A stretch of 64,000 nt of DNA from NCBI GenBank assembly GCA_002011165.2, contig MTMI02000003.1, forward strand, positions 1 to 64,000. The letters are read 5' to 3'. Shown one piece after another: positions 51,860 to 59,396 of this stretch. The notes beneath the pieces are model-generated. The model saw only the letters and a list, made by a program, of their open reading frames with translations. It did not search any database and was not told the DNA's origin. Position numbers and translations under genes: made by a program. Numbering within the stretch: position 1 is the stretch's first letter; each line of letters starts with the position of its first letter. This DNA is from Candidatus Mnemosynella biddleae (GTDB lineage: Archaea; Halobacteriota; Archaeoglobi; Mnemosynellales; Mnemosynellaceae).

Positions 51860-53272
51860 ATGAGAGAAGAGATTCTAAGAGAGCTTGAAAAAATCGTTGG
51901 TGAAGATGATGTCTCAACAGATCCAGTTGAAATATATGTTCACTCTAGAGATTCTGCCCTTTTTCAGGGATTTGCTGATGTCATAGTGAGACCTGAGAGT
52001 ACTGAAGAAGTTTCTCAGATTCTCAAGCTTGCTAATGATTATAAAATTCCTGTTTATCCGAGAGGATCTGGAACGAGTATCTGCGGTGGCCCAATTCCAG
52101 TTCTTGGCGGAATAGTTCTTGCAATGTACAAGATGAACAGAATAATAGAGTTCGATAGAGAGAATCTCATGGTTACGGTTGAACCTGGAGTCATATGCGA
52201 TGATCTGAATGAGTTTCTTGCTCCTTATGGATATTTCTTCCCACCTGATCCGGGTTCAAGCAATGCTGCGACGATTGGAGGAATGGTTGGGCACAACGCA
52301 GGTGGAATGCTCGCTCTGAAATATGGAACGACGAAAGACTGGATACAGTGGCTTGAGGTTGTTCTTCCTGGAGGAAAAGTGATAAGAACAGGGAGTAACA
52401 CCCTGAAGAGTGTTTCGGATTATGATCTCACAAAACTCTTCTGTGCTTCTGAGGGAACTCTTGGAGTTGTCACGAAGATTGGAATGAGAGTTGCACCGAA
52501 ACCGAAGTATTACAGGACAGTTCTGTTCTACTTCGATGATCTGAGAAAGGCTGGGAATGCTATAGTTAATGTCAGATCTTCTGGAGTTGTGCCCGCTGCA
52601 CTTGAGATAATAGACAGGATTTCTATGAAGACTGCAGGAGAATATACAGGAATGGATCTTCCAGAAGCAGAGGCTATGCTGATAGTTCAAACTGATGGAC
52701 TTGTTGAAGAACAGGTTCAGAGAGAAATTGAGATTTGTTTTGAAGCAGCTAAAAAGGCCGAACCAATTGAGTGGATGATGGCTGAGACTGAGGAGGAGAG
52801 GAATAAGGCATGGGCAATTAGAAAAGCCTGTTTTCCAGCACTTGCGAGAAAAGCCATTACCACAATTATTGAAGACATGTGCGTCCCAATAACAAAGATT
52901 CCGGATGCTCTTGTCGAAATTCAGAAGATTCCAGAAAGAGTGAACAATCTTGTGAGTATTGGAACTTATGGTCATGCTGGAGATGGGAATCTTCATCCAA
53001 CATTTCTCTTCGATGAGAGAGATCCTGAAGAGAGGGAAGCGTTCTTTAAGGCGACAAAGATTCTTTATGATGAAGTCGTTCTTCCTCGAGGTGGTTCGAT
53101 AACGGGAGAGCATGGGATAGGAATTGCAAGAAGCAAATACATTCCGAAACAGCTCGGAAAGGAGACAATAGAGCTCATGAAGGGCATCAAGAAGGTCTTT
53201 GATCCAAACAACATAATGAATCCCATGAAAGGCAAGCCCTATGGGGATGAGGCGATAATTCCAGAAATATAA
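51860..53272 (+). CDS. glcD1: FAD-linked D-lactate/glycolate dehydrogenase subunit, copy 1
   Basis: This is a 470-aa FAD-binding oxidase of the GlcD/Dld type. The FAD domain (PCMH) has DVIVRPESTEEVSQILKLAN and YPRGSGTSICGGPIPVLGGI, plus PGSSNAATIGGMVGHNAGGM. The C-terminal substrate domain has YGHAGDGNLHPTFLFDERD and GGSITGEHGIGIARSKYIP. It probably oxidises D-lactate or a related 2-hydroxyacid and passes electrons to the Fe-S subunits downstream. Bases 51968-52816 are identical to copy 2; its 3' third differs (RKACFPALARKAITTIIEDM, GTYGHAG). Confidence 0.93.
   Translation: MREEILRELEKIVGEDDVSTDPVEIYVHSRDSALFQGFADVIVRPESTEEVSQILKLANDYKIPVYPRGSGTSICGGPIPVLGGIVLAMYKMNRIIEFDRENLMVTVEPGVICDDLNEFLAPYGYFFPPDPGSSNAATIGGMVGHNAGGMLALKYGTTKDWIQWLEVVLPGGKVIRTGSNTLKSVSDYDLTKLFCASEGTLGVVTKIGMRVAPKPKYYRTVLFYFDDLRKAGNAIVNVRSSGVVPAALEIIDRISMKTAGEYTGMDLPEAEAMLIVQTDGLVEEQVQREIEICFEAAKKAEPIEWMMAETEEERNKAWAIRKACFPALARKAITTIIEDMCVPITKIPDALVEIQKIPERVNNLVSIGTYGHAGDGNLHPTFLFDERDPEEREAFFKATKILYDEVVLPRGGSITGEHGIGIARSKYIPKQLGKETIELMKGIKKVFDPNNIMNPMKGKPYGDEAIIPEI
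51968..52816 (+). repeat. 849-bp identical core shared by glcD1 and glcD2 (first copy)
   Basis: By eye this tract matches 53516-54364 base for base with an offset of 1548. The first mismatch is just left of 51968, and the next is at 52817 against 54365. Antisense shadow ORFs in both copies (ending at 52256 and 53804) encode the same residues over 144 codons, which supports identity at silent positions too. Flanking parts of the genes are clearly diverged. Confidence 0.9.
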
Positions 53273-53407
53273 CTATTTATCATAAATATTCTTTGAGAAT
53301 TGGCGTGAGAACGCTTTCAAATTCGATATTCGGACTAAAAATAAGAAAGATATTTAAACTCGATAACGGGTAAGTTAACTTGGAGAAAAAAAGAAGGGAT
53401 GATTTCT

Positions 53408-54811
53408 ATGGACGAGAAAATAATTGAGGAACTTAAGAATATAGTCGGAGAGGAGGATGTCAGTACTGATCCGCTTGAAATCTACGTCCATTCTAGAGAT
53501 TCTGCACCCTTCCAAGGATTTGCTGATGTCATAGTGAGACCTGAGAGTACTGAAGAAGTTTCTCAGATTCTCAAGCTTGCTAATGATTATAAAATTCCTG
53601 TTTATCCGAGAGGATCTGGAACGAGTATCTGCGGTGGCCCAATTCCAGTTCTTGGCGGAATAGTTCTTGCAATGTACAAGATGAACAGAATAATAGAGTT
53701 CGATAGAGAGAATCTCATGGTTACGGTTGAACCTGGAGTCATATGCGATGATCTGAATGAGTTTCTTGCTCCTTATGGATATTTCTTCCCACCTGATCCG
53801 GGTTCAAGCAATGCTGCGACGATTGGAGGAATGGTTGGGCACAACGCAGGTGGAATGCTCGCTCTGAAATATGGAACGACGAAAGACTGGATACAGTGGC
53901 TTGAGGTTGTTCTTCCTGGAGGAAAAGTGATAAGAACAGGGAGTAACACCCTGAAGAGTGTTTCGGATTATGATCTCACAAAACTCTTCTGTGCTTCTGA
54001 GGGAACTCTTGGAGTTGTCACGAAGATTGGAATGAGAGTTGCACCGAAACCGAAGTATTACAGGACAGTTCTGTTCTACTTCGATGATCTGAGAAAGGCT
54101 GGGAATGCTATAGTTAATGTCAGATCTTCTGGAGTTGTGCCCGCTGCACTTGAGATAATAGACAGGATTTCTATGAAGACTGCAGGAGAATATACAGGAA
54201 TGGATCTTCCAGAAGCAGAGGCTATGCTGATAGTTCAAACTGATGGACTTGTTGAAGAACAGGTTCAGAGAGAAATTGAGATTTGTTTTGAAGCAGCTAA
54301 AAAGGCCGAACCAATTGAGTGGATGATGGCTGAGACTGAGGAGGAGAGGAATAAGGCATGGGCAGCAAGAAAGGCTGCTTATCCCGCTCTCGTGAGGACT
54401 TCACCCGCAACAACATGCATGGAGGATATGTCGGTTCCAGTTCCCAAGATCCCTGATGCCCTCGTAAAGCTTCAGAAGATTCCAGAAAGAGTGAACAATC
54501 TTGTGAGTATTGGAATTTTCGGGCACGCTGGAGATGGGAATCTTCATCCAACATTCCAGTATGATGAGAGGGAGCCTGAGCAGAGGGAAGCGTTCTTTAA
54601 GGCGCTTGATATAATGTATAGAGAGATTGCACTTCCAATGGGTGGAACTGTCACTGGAGAGCATGGAATAGGACTCATAAGAGCGAAGTATCTCATAGAT
54701 GAGTATGGAGCCGAAGTTGTCGAGCTCATGAAGGGCATCAAGAAGGTCTTTGATCCAAACAACATAATGAATCCCGATAAAGGAAAGCCATGGGGGGTTA
54801 TCGAAGTTTAA
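53408..54811 (+). CDS. glcD2: FAD-linked D-lactate/glycolate dehydrogenase subunit, copy 2
   Basis: The 467-aa paralogue of the preceding gene has the same PCMH FAD domain and the C-terminal FGHAGDGNLHPTFQYDERE and GGTVTGEHGIGLIRAKYL. ATG 53408 aligns exactly with copy 1's start (MDEKIIEELKNIVGEEDVST) and follows GGGATGAT by 5 nt; the track ATG 53399 lies at the edge of that site. An own promoter (ATATTTAAACTCG near 53350) is likely. It leads the run glcD2-Fe-S-CCG-citryl-lyase-like. Its 3' part differs from copy 1 (RKAAYPALVRTSPATTCMED), perhaps giving another substrate range. Confidence 0.93.
   Translation: MDEKIIEELKNIVGEEDVSTDPLEIYVHSRDSAPFQGFADVIVRPESTEEVSQILKLANDYKIPVYPRGSGTSICGGPIPVLGGIVLAMYKMNRIIEFDRENLMVTVEPGVICDDLNEFLAPYGYFFPPDPGSSNAATIGGMVGHNAGGMLALKYGTTKDWIQWLEVVLPGGKVIRTGSNTLKSVSDYDLTKLFCASEGTLGVVTKIGMRVAPKPKYYRTVLFYFDDLRKAGNAIVNVRSSGVVPAALEIIDRISMKTAGEYTGMDLPEAEAMLIVQTDGLVEEQVQREIEICFEAAKKAEPIEWMMAETEEERNKAWAARKAAYPALVRTSPATTCMEDMSVPVPKIPDALVKLQKIPERVNNLVSIGIFGHAGDGNLHPTFQYDEREPEQREAFFKALDIMYREIALPMGGTVTGEHGIGLIRAKYLIDEYGAEVVELMKGIKKVFDPNNIMNPDKGKPWGVIEV
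53516..54364 (+). repeat. 849-bp identical core (second copy)
   Basis: Second copy of the tract at 51968-52816, in direct orientation. Shorter near-identical blocks continue downstream, around CAGAAGATTCCAGAAAGAG and at the GAGCTCATGAAGGGCATC region near both 3' ends. This patchwork suggests repeated gene conversion after an older duplication. Confidence 0.9.
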
Positions 54812-54824
54812 GGGGTGAAATACT

Positions 54825-55271
54825 ATGAGTGAAGTTAAAGAATTTAAAGGATTATCAAAAGAAGAAATAAAGAAATTTGAATTTCTCAGCGATAAATATG
54901 CAGATGATACATTCAAGTGCATTCGATGTAGCTACTGTCAGGCTAAATGCCCAAGCTGGGAGGAATTTGGTTGGGTATCTCATTCAGCCAGAGGAAGAAT
55001 CCAAACTGCGAGAGGGATCGTAGAAGGGAAGTTAAGACCTTCGGAATACATGCTAAGAGCTGTCTTCACCTGCAACATGTGTGATTACTGTCTTCTCAAG
55101 TGTCCTGCTGGACTTCCAACAACTGATATCATCAGAGCTTTGAAGCACGATTTAGCAAAACAGGGGTATTACGTTGGGGTGCACAAAAAGCTCGTTGAGA
55201 GAATTCAGAAATATGGAAATCCCTACGGGGAGGATCCAGCTAAAAGAGCTGACTGGATGAAGGAGGAATAA
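54825..55271 (+). CDS. 4Fe-4S ferredoxin-type subunit (HdrC/LutB-like)
   Basis: The 148-aa protein holds two 4Fe-4S clusters: CIRCSYCQAKCPSWEEF at about residue 29 and CNMCDYCLLKCPAGLPT at about 84. It is the HdrC-like half of a GlcF/HdrD-type electron acceptor. GGGGTGAAA precedes the ATG 14 nt after glcD2. It would carry electrons from the FAD subunit to the CCG protein that follows, 2 nt downstream. Confidence 0.9.
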   Translation: MSEVKEFKGLSKEEIKKFEFLSDKYADDTFKCIRCSYCQAKCPSWEEFGWVSHSARGRIQTARGIVEGKLRPSEYMLRAVFTCNMCDYCLLKCPAGLPTTDIIRALKHDLAKQGYYVGVHKKLVERIQKYGNPYGEDPAKRADWMKEE

Positions 55272-55273
55272 AA

Positions 55274-56002
55274 ATGGCTGACACAATTTATTTCCCCGGT
55301 TGTACTGCTGCTTACCGACAGCAGGATACTGCAAGAGCAAGTGTGAAGATTTTGAAAGCAGGTGGAGTAGAGTTTGACATTCTCGGAGAAAAGGAGCTCT
55401 GTTGTGGTTCGGTTCTCTTCAACTCTGGATTCTTCGAAGAAGGGATGGAAGTTGCGAAGAAGAACTTGGAGATGTTCAAAGAACTGGGAATAAAGAAAAT
55501 CATCACTGCCTGTGCGGGATGCACCAAGACGTTTAAAGAGACCTACGAACAGATCTTTGGGGAGCTTCCGTATGAGGTTAAGAACATTACAGAAGTTGTT
55601 GATGAACTGATAAGTGAAGGAAAACTGAAGTTCAAGGAAGAAGGAGAGAAGGTGAGGGTCACTTATCACGATCCATGCCATCTGGGAAGATCCCTCGGAA
55701 CCTACGATCCCCCAAGGAGAGTTCTGAGAGCAATTCCTGGAATAGAGTTCGTTGAAATGAAGAGGAACAGAGATAGTTCTCGATGTTGTGGAGCAGGAGG
55801 GGGAGTTAGATCGGCATATCCGGAGACTGCGATATCTCTTGCAAAGAGGAGAATAGGAGATGCGGAAGAGATAAAAGCAGAACTCATTGTAACTCCATGC
55901 CCGTTCTGTGTGCTAAATCTCAGTGACGGTGCAAAGGAGAAGAGCTCAAATATTAAGGTGAAGGATATAACAGTATTCATAGCGGAGAGATTGGAGGTTT
56001 AA
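55274..56002 (+). CDS. CCG-domain protein (HdrB/LutA-like)
   Basis: The 242-aa protein has two CCG domains: the first with YFPGCTAAYRQQD and GEKELCCGSVLFNSGF followed by ACAGCTKTF, the second with YHDPCHLGRSLGTYDPPRR and SSRCCGAGGGVRSAYPE plus PCPFC. In heterodisulfide reductase such motifs bind a noncubane 4Fe-4S cluster. With the preceding gene and glcD2 it resembles membrane-associated D-lactate dehydrogenase complexes of Archaeoglobus and the GlcDEF system. The final acceptor (quinone or a thiol) is unknown. Confidence 0.9.
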   Translation: MADTIYFPGCTAAYRQQDTARASVKILKAGGVEFDILGEKELCCGSVLFNSGFFEEGMEVAKKNLEMFKELGIKKIITACAGCTKTFKETYEQIFGELPYEVKNITEVVDELISEGKLKFKEEGEKVRVTYHDPCHLGRSLGTYDPPRRVLRAIPGIEFVEMKRNRDSSRCCGAGGGVRSAYPETAISLAKRRIGDAEEIKAELIVTPCPFCVLNLSDGAKEKSSNIKVKDITVFIAERLEV

Positions 56003-56005
56003 AGA

Positions 56006-56779
56006 ATGGAGTGGAAAACCGAGATTTCGAAGGTAGAACCAAATAAAATCCTCATAAGAGGTTACAACCTTGGAGATTTGATTGGAAAACTTTCATTCGG
56101 AGGCGTTGCGTATCTTCTTCTTACGGGCGAGTATCCAACAGAGGCTCAACAGAAGATTATGGATGCGATGCTAGTTGCAGGATGCGATCACTCGCTAGCT
56201 GCACCTTCAACTCAAGCTGCAAGACTCGTTGCTTCGAGCGGAGTTCCGCTTCAGGCTGCAGTCGCAGCAGGAATAACATCTCTCGGAGATTATCACGGAG
56301 GAGCAATTGATAAATGTGCGAAAGTTCTTCAGGAAGGTGTTAAAAGAGCCAAAGAAGAAGGTAAGAGTTTTGATGAGATGGCAGAGATCATTGTGAAGGA
56401 GCACAGAGCGAGAAAGGAGAGGATTCAAGGATTTGGACATCCATATCATACGAAGGATCCAAGAGTAATCGCAATGATGAATTTAGCCAAGGAGTTAGGA
56501 ATTTACGGTGATCACTGCGAATTTGCAAAAGCGATCGAGAGGGCTCTGGAGAAGGAGTTTGGAAGACATCTTCCGTTGAATGTTGATGGAGGAATTGCCG
56601 CTCTAATGTCAGAACTCGGACTTGACTGGAGGCTCGGAAAGGGATTCTATGTGATGGCAAGATCTGCTGGTTTGGTCGCTCATGTATATGAAGAGATCAC
56701 AAAAGAGAGACCATTCAGAGTTCTTCCACTCGATCAGATAATCTACAATGGCCCTCCAGAGAGACCTGTGCCAAAATAA
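56006..56779 (+). CDS. Citryl-CoA lyase-like citrate synthase family protein
   Basis: At 257 aa this is a short citrate-synthase-superfamily member. GVAYLLLTGEYPTEAQQKIM near residue 31, YHGGAIDKCAKVL near 94 (first His), GFGHPYHTKDPRVIAM near 144 (second His) and LNVDGGIAALMSELGLDWR near 193 (Asp) preserve the catalytic triad. The short length fits stand-alone citryl-CoA or malyl/citramalyl-type lyases rather than full citrate synthase. Its place 3 nt behind a lactate-dehydrogenase Fe-S subunit suggests a shared 2-hydroxyacid pathway. Direction and substrate are uncertain. Confidence 0.82.
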   Translation: MEWKTEISKVEPNKILIRGYNLGDLIGKLSFGGVAYLLLTGEYPTEAQQKIMDAMLVAGCDHSLAAPSTQAARLVASSGVPLQAAVAAGITSLGDYHGGAIDKCAKVLQEGVKRAKEEGKSFDEMAEIIVKEHRARKERIQGFGHPYHTKDPRVIAMMNLAKELGIYGDHCEFAKAIERALEKEFGRHLPLNVDGGIAALMSELGLDWRLGKGFYVMARSAGLVAHVYEEITKERPFRVLPLDQIIYNGPPERPVPK

Positions 56780-56825
56780 TCCAAAATATTTTTATTTTTT
56801 ACCTTTTTTCAAAATATTTTTTGAG

Positions 56826-57995
56826 GTGTTTTCTCTGAGTCTTGAAATTCTTCAAGTTGAAGTAACTTCGAAGTGCAACTTCAATTGTAAATACTGTCTC
56901 AGACAATTCTGGAGGTCTTCACCAAGAGATCTGAGACTTGAGATTTTTGAAAAAATTCTCGAAAATTTTCCATCAAAAAAAGTTGTGCTTTACGGTTTTG
57001 GAGAACCTTTAGTCCATGAAAATATCAGGAAAATGGCGAAAATTGCATCTGAAAATTCAGAAGTTGTTTTAGTTACAAATGGAAGCTTGGAAGTTGAGAG
57101 AGTCCTCAATTATGTAGACTTTCTTGGAATTTCTTTAGACTCTATAGATCCAGAATTCCTCAAAAGAGTTCGAGTGAATTCAGAATTTGAAGTGATTGCA
57201 GAGAATATAAAGAAAGCTAAAGAGAGGGTTGAAGTTGAGCTCGAGGTTGTGCTCATGCAAGATAACATTAAGGAGCTTACAAACTTTATAAAGTGGGCTG
57301 GAGATCTTGGCGTTGACGTTAGCATTTCAAATCTTGTGCCATACAGCAGGGAGATGTATGAAATGGGTGTTTTTGTTGAATTCAGCAAAAGAACCTTGGA
57401 GATTTACAGAGATGTTATCAAAGAATATCCAAAAAAGGATAGATTTTTGATAGACGTTGCACTGGGGGTTAAAGATGCGGTTGAAATTTACAGAAGAATT
57501 TGGGAGAGGGTTAGAGAAGAAGGATACAGTATAAATATTTTGAGACTTATGGAGAACGAAAGAAGGGTGAAGTTTGCAGAGAGGGCTGAGAAGATTCTAG
57601 AGGAGTGTAAGGAGATTTCTGAGAGCTTTGGAATAAAGCTTCACTTTCCACAAATTTTTGGAGATGATAAGTTGAGAGAGTGCCCTTATGAGGAGGGGAT
57701 CTTTGTCAGAGCAGATGGAAAAGTCGCCCCTTGCATGGAATTCGCATACACACACCCAGCCTATATTAACGGACATGAAAAGAAAGTCGAAGAGGTTATC
57801 ATCGGAAATTCCTCTGAATTTGAGATGGAGTTTCAGAAAAAGAAAAGAAAGTTAAAAGAATTTATGCCGTGGTGTGGAGATTGTTCATATGTGACCTTTT
57901 GTTGGTATGTCGAAGAGTCAAGAGATTGTTATGCAAACAAACCTTCTTGTAGCGAGTGTCTATACAGTGCGAAGATCTCAAGATGCATACTCTGA
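56826..57995 (+). CDS. Radical SAM protein with C-terminal SPASM-like Cys cluster
   Basis: The radical SAM motif is CNFNCKYCLRQFW near residue 15, with LYGFGEPLVHENI and VTNGSLEVERVL after it. The C-terminus has CPYEEGIFVRADGKVAPCME and a dense Cys region (WCGDCSYVTFCWYVEESRDC), then CSECLYSAKISRC, like SPASM/Twitch domains with extra clusters. Such enzymes modify peptides or mature cofactors; no peptide substrate gene is evident. The track start at 56748 overlaps the previous gene; GTG 56826 is the only good start near the family N-terminus. An A/T-rich TATA-like tract is near 56785. Confidence 0.85.
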   Translation: MFSLSLEILQVEVTSKCNFNCKYCLRQFWRSSPRDLRLEIFEKILENFPSKKVVLYGFGEPLVHENIRKMAKIASENSEVVLVTNGSLEVERVLNYVDFLGISLDSIDPEFLKRVRVNSEFEVIAENIKKAKERVEVELEVVLMQDNIKELTNFIKWAGDLGVDVSISNLVPYSREMYEMGVFVEFSKRTLEIYRDVIKEYPKKDRFLIDVALGVKDAVEIYRRIWERVREEGYSINILRLMENERRVKFAERAEKILEECKEISESFGIKLHFPQIFGDDKLRECPYEEGIFVRADGKVAPCMEFAYTHPAYINGHEKKVEEVIIGNSSEFEMEFQKKKRKLKEFMPWCGDCSYVTFCWYVEESRDCYANKPSCSECLYSAKISRCIL

Positions 57996-58003
57996 GTTTG
58001 AAA

Positions 58004-58039
58004 TTTCTGATTTTTCCTATTTGTGAGAAAAATCAGAAA
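58004..58039. repeat. 13-bp perfect inverted repeat upstream of abrB-like gene
   Basis: TTTCTGATTTTTC (58004-58016) pairs exactly with GAAAAATCAGAAA (58027-58039) around a 10-nt loop. It starts 8 nt after the radical SAM stop and ends 34 nt before the AbrB-like ATG. It could be an A/T-rich terminator or an operator for the downstream arsenite-transporter unit. Confidence 0.65.
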
Positions 58040-58072
58040 ATTTAAGAAAATACGATTTAAGATTTTTTCCTT

Positions 58073-58237
58073 ATGCAAACCTGCAAAATTACGAAAATAG
58101 AGGCTGTGCTTACAGTTGATTCCAAAGGAGAGATACTGCTTCCAAAAGATCTTAGAGAAAAAGCGGAGATTAAGCCCAGAGAGAAACTTGTTGCAATGGC
58201 AGGATACGATAAGAAAGAGGCAAGATTTGCTGTTTGA
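58073..58237 (+). CDS. AbrB/SpoVT-domain protein, probably truncated by a frameshift
   Basis: This 54-aa ORF, absent from the track, reads MQTCKITKIEAVLTVDSKGE and continues ILLPKDLREKAEIKPREKL, a swapped-hairpin AbrB-type DNA-binding domain with an N-terminal Cys. It stops at TGA 58235-58237. A -1 shift at CTGTTTGA would continue as IIVRAELLNEEMRKCNCSD, which looks like the normal C-terminal helix of such proteins and ends with two more Cys. That frame runs without a stop into the ACR3 gene. So the gene is broken, shifted in translation, or affected by a base error. Confidence 0.65.
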   Translation: MQTCKITKIEAVLTVDSKGEILLPKDLREKAEIKPREKLVAMAGYDKKEARFAV

Positions 58238-58311
58238 TAATCGTGAGAGCAGAGCTTCTAAACGAAGAGATGAGAAAATGTAATTGTTCCGATACTAAAG
58301 GAGGTTTTAGA

Positions 58312-59370
58312 GTGACTGGAATTCAAAAGAATCTCACATCTCTCGAAAAATATCTAACTCTCTGGATTTTTCTTGCAATGGCATTTGGAATCGGACTTGG
58401 ATACGTCTATCCCGAAATCTCGGAAATTATAGGATCTCTCAGTATTGGAGCAACTTCGATTCCGATTGCAATAGGATTGATGTGGATGATGTATCCTCCA
58501 TTGGCAAAGGTAAAATACGAAGGGTTAAGGAAAATCGTCAGAGCAACAGAAACAAAGAGGATTATTTCACTCTCAATCCTTCAGAACTGGATTGTTGGTC
58601 CTCTCATCATGTTCATTTTGGCTTGGATTTTTCTATCAGATTATCCTGCCTACAGAAATGGAATTATTCTTGTGGGGTTGGCACGATGCATTGCAATGGT
58701 GATTGTCTGGAACGATCTTGCAGATGGAGACAGAGAATGGGCAGCCATACTCGTTGCTCTGAACTCGATCTTCCAGATAGTCTTCTACTCCCTCTACGCC
58801 TACATCTTCATCACACTCTTCAGCGAATGGATTAGTGGGACTAGTGTTGTCGTGAAAATCTCGCTGAAAGAGATAGCGAGAAGCGTACTGCTCTATCTTG
58901 GAACTCCGTTCTTTGGGGGAATCATCACGAGGTTCTACTTTCTCAGAACAAAGGGTCTTGAATGGTACAACGAGAAATTCATTCCTAAGATCTCACCAAC
59001 CTCTCTGTTTGCACTGCTCTTCACAATCGTGGTGATGTTCTCGCTGAAAGGAGAGTACATAGTGAGTATTCCTATGGATGTGGCAAGAATTGCGACTCCA
59101 CTGATCTTATATTTCCTCATAATGTTCTTCGTCTCATTTGCGATGGGGCATCTCGTGAAACTTGAATACGAGAAAACAACTACCCTAGCTTTCACAGCTG
59201 CGAGTAACAACTTTGAGCTCGCCATAGCAGTTGCGGTCGCAACTTTCGGATTAGCTTCTGGAGAAGCTTTTGCAACAGTTGTTGGCCCACTGATTGAAGT
59301 TCCAGTGATGATAAGCCTTGTGAATGTTGCATGGGCACTCAGAAAAAAGCTTTATGGAGAGAGCTCTTAA
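58312..59370 (+). CDS. acr3: ACR3-family arsenite efflux permease
   Basis: The protein has ten predicted spans, with LEKYLTLWIFLAMAFGIGLG at the start, SIPIAIGLMWMMYPPLAKVK, LVGLARCIAMVIVWNDLADG (the conserved Cys of ACR3) and FTAASNNFELAIAVAVATFG, with its key Glu, near the C-terminus. It exports arsenite or antimonite. The start is GTG 58312, 6 nt after GGAGGT; the upstream 26 residues of the track ORF belong to the AbrB remnant's frame. The arsR at 63 kb is too far to be its obvious regulator. Confidence 0.94.
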   Translation: MTGIQKNLTSLEKYLTLWIFLAMAFGIGLGYVYPEISEIIGSLSIGATSIPIAIGLMWMMYPPLAKVKYEGLRKIVRATETKRIISLSILQNWIVGPLIMFILAWIFLSDYPAYRNGIILVGLARCIAMVIVWNDLADGDREWAAILVALNSIFQIVFYSLYAYIFITLFSEWISGTSVVVKISLKEIARSVLLYLGTPFFGGIITRFYFLRTKGLEWYNEKFIPKISPTSLFALLFTIVVMFSLKGEYIVSIPMDVARIATPLILYFLIMFFVSFAMGHLVKLEYEKTTTLAFTAASNNFELAIAVAVATFGLASGEAFATVVGPLIEVPVMISLVNVAWALRKKLYGESS

Positions 59371-59396
59371 ATAAGAGAAAAATATAATTTAATTTC

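Noticed and set aside
52256-53113. 285-aa minus-strand ORF inside glcD1
   Set aside because: It is the reverse-strand shadow of a clear FAD dehydrogenase gene; its copy in glcD2 only reflects nucleotide identity of the two genes.
58482-58835. 117-aa ORF overlapping acr3
   Set aside because: Out-of-frame overlap with a clear membrane transporter and no ribosome-binding site.
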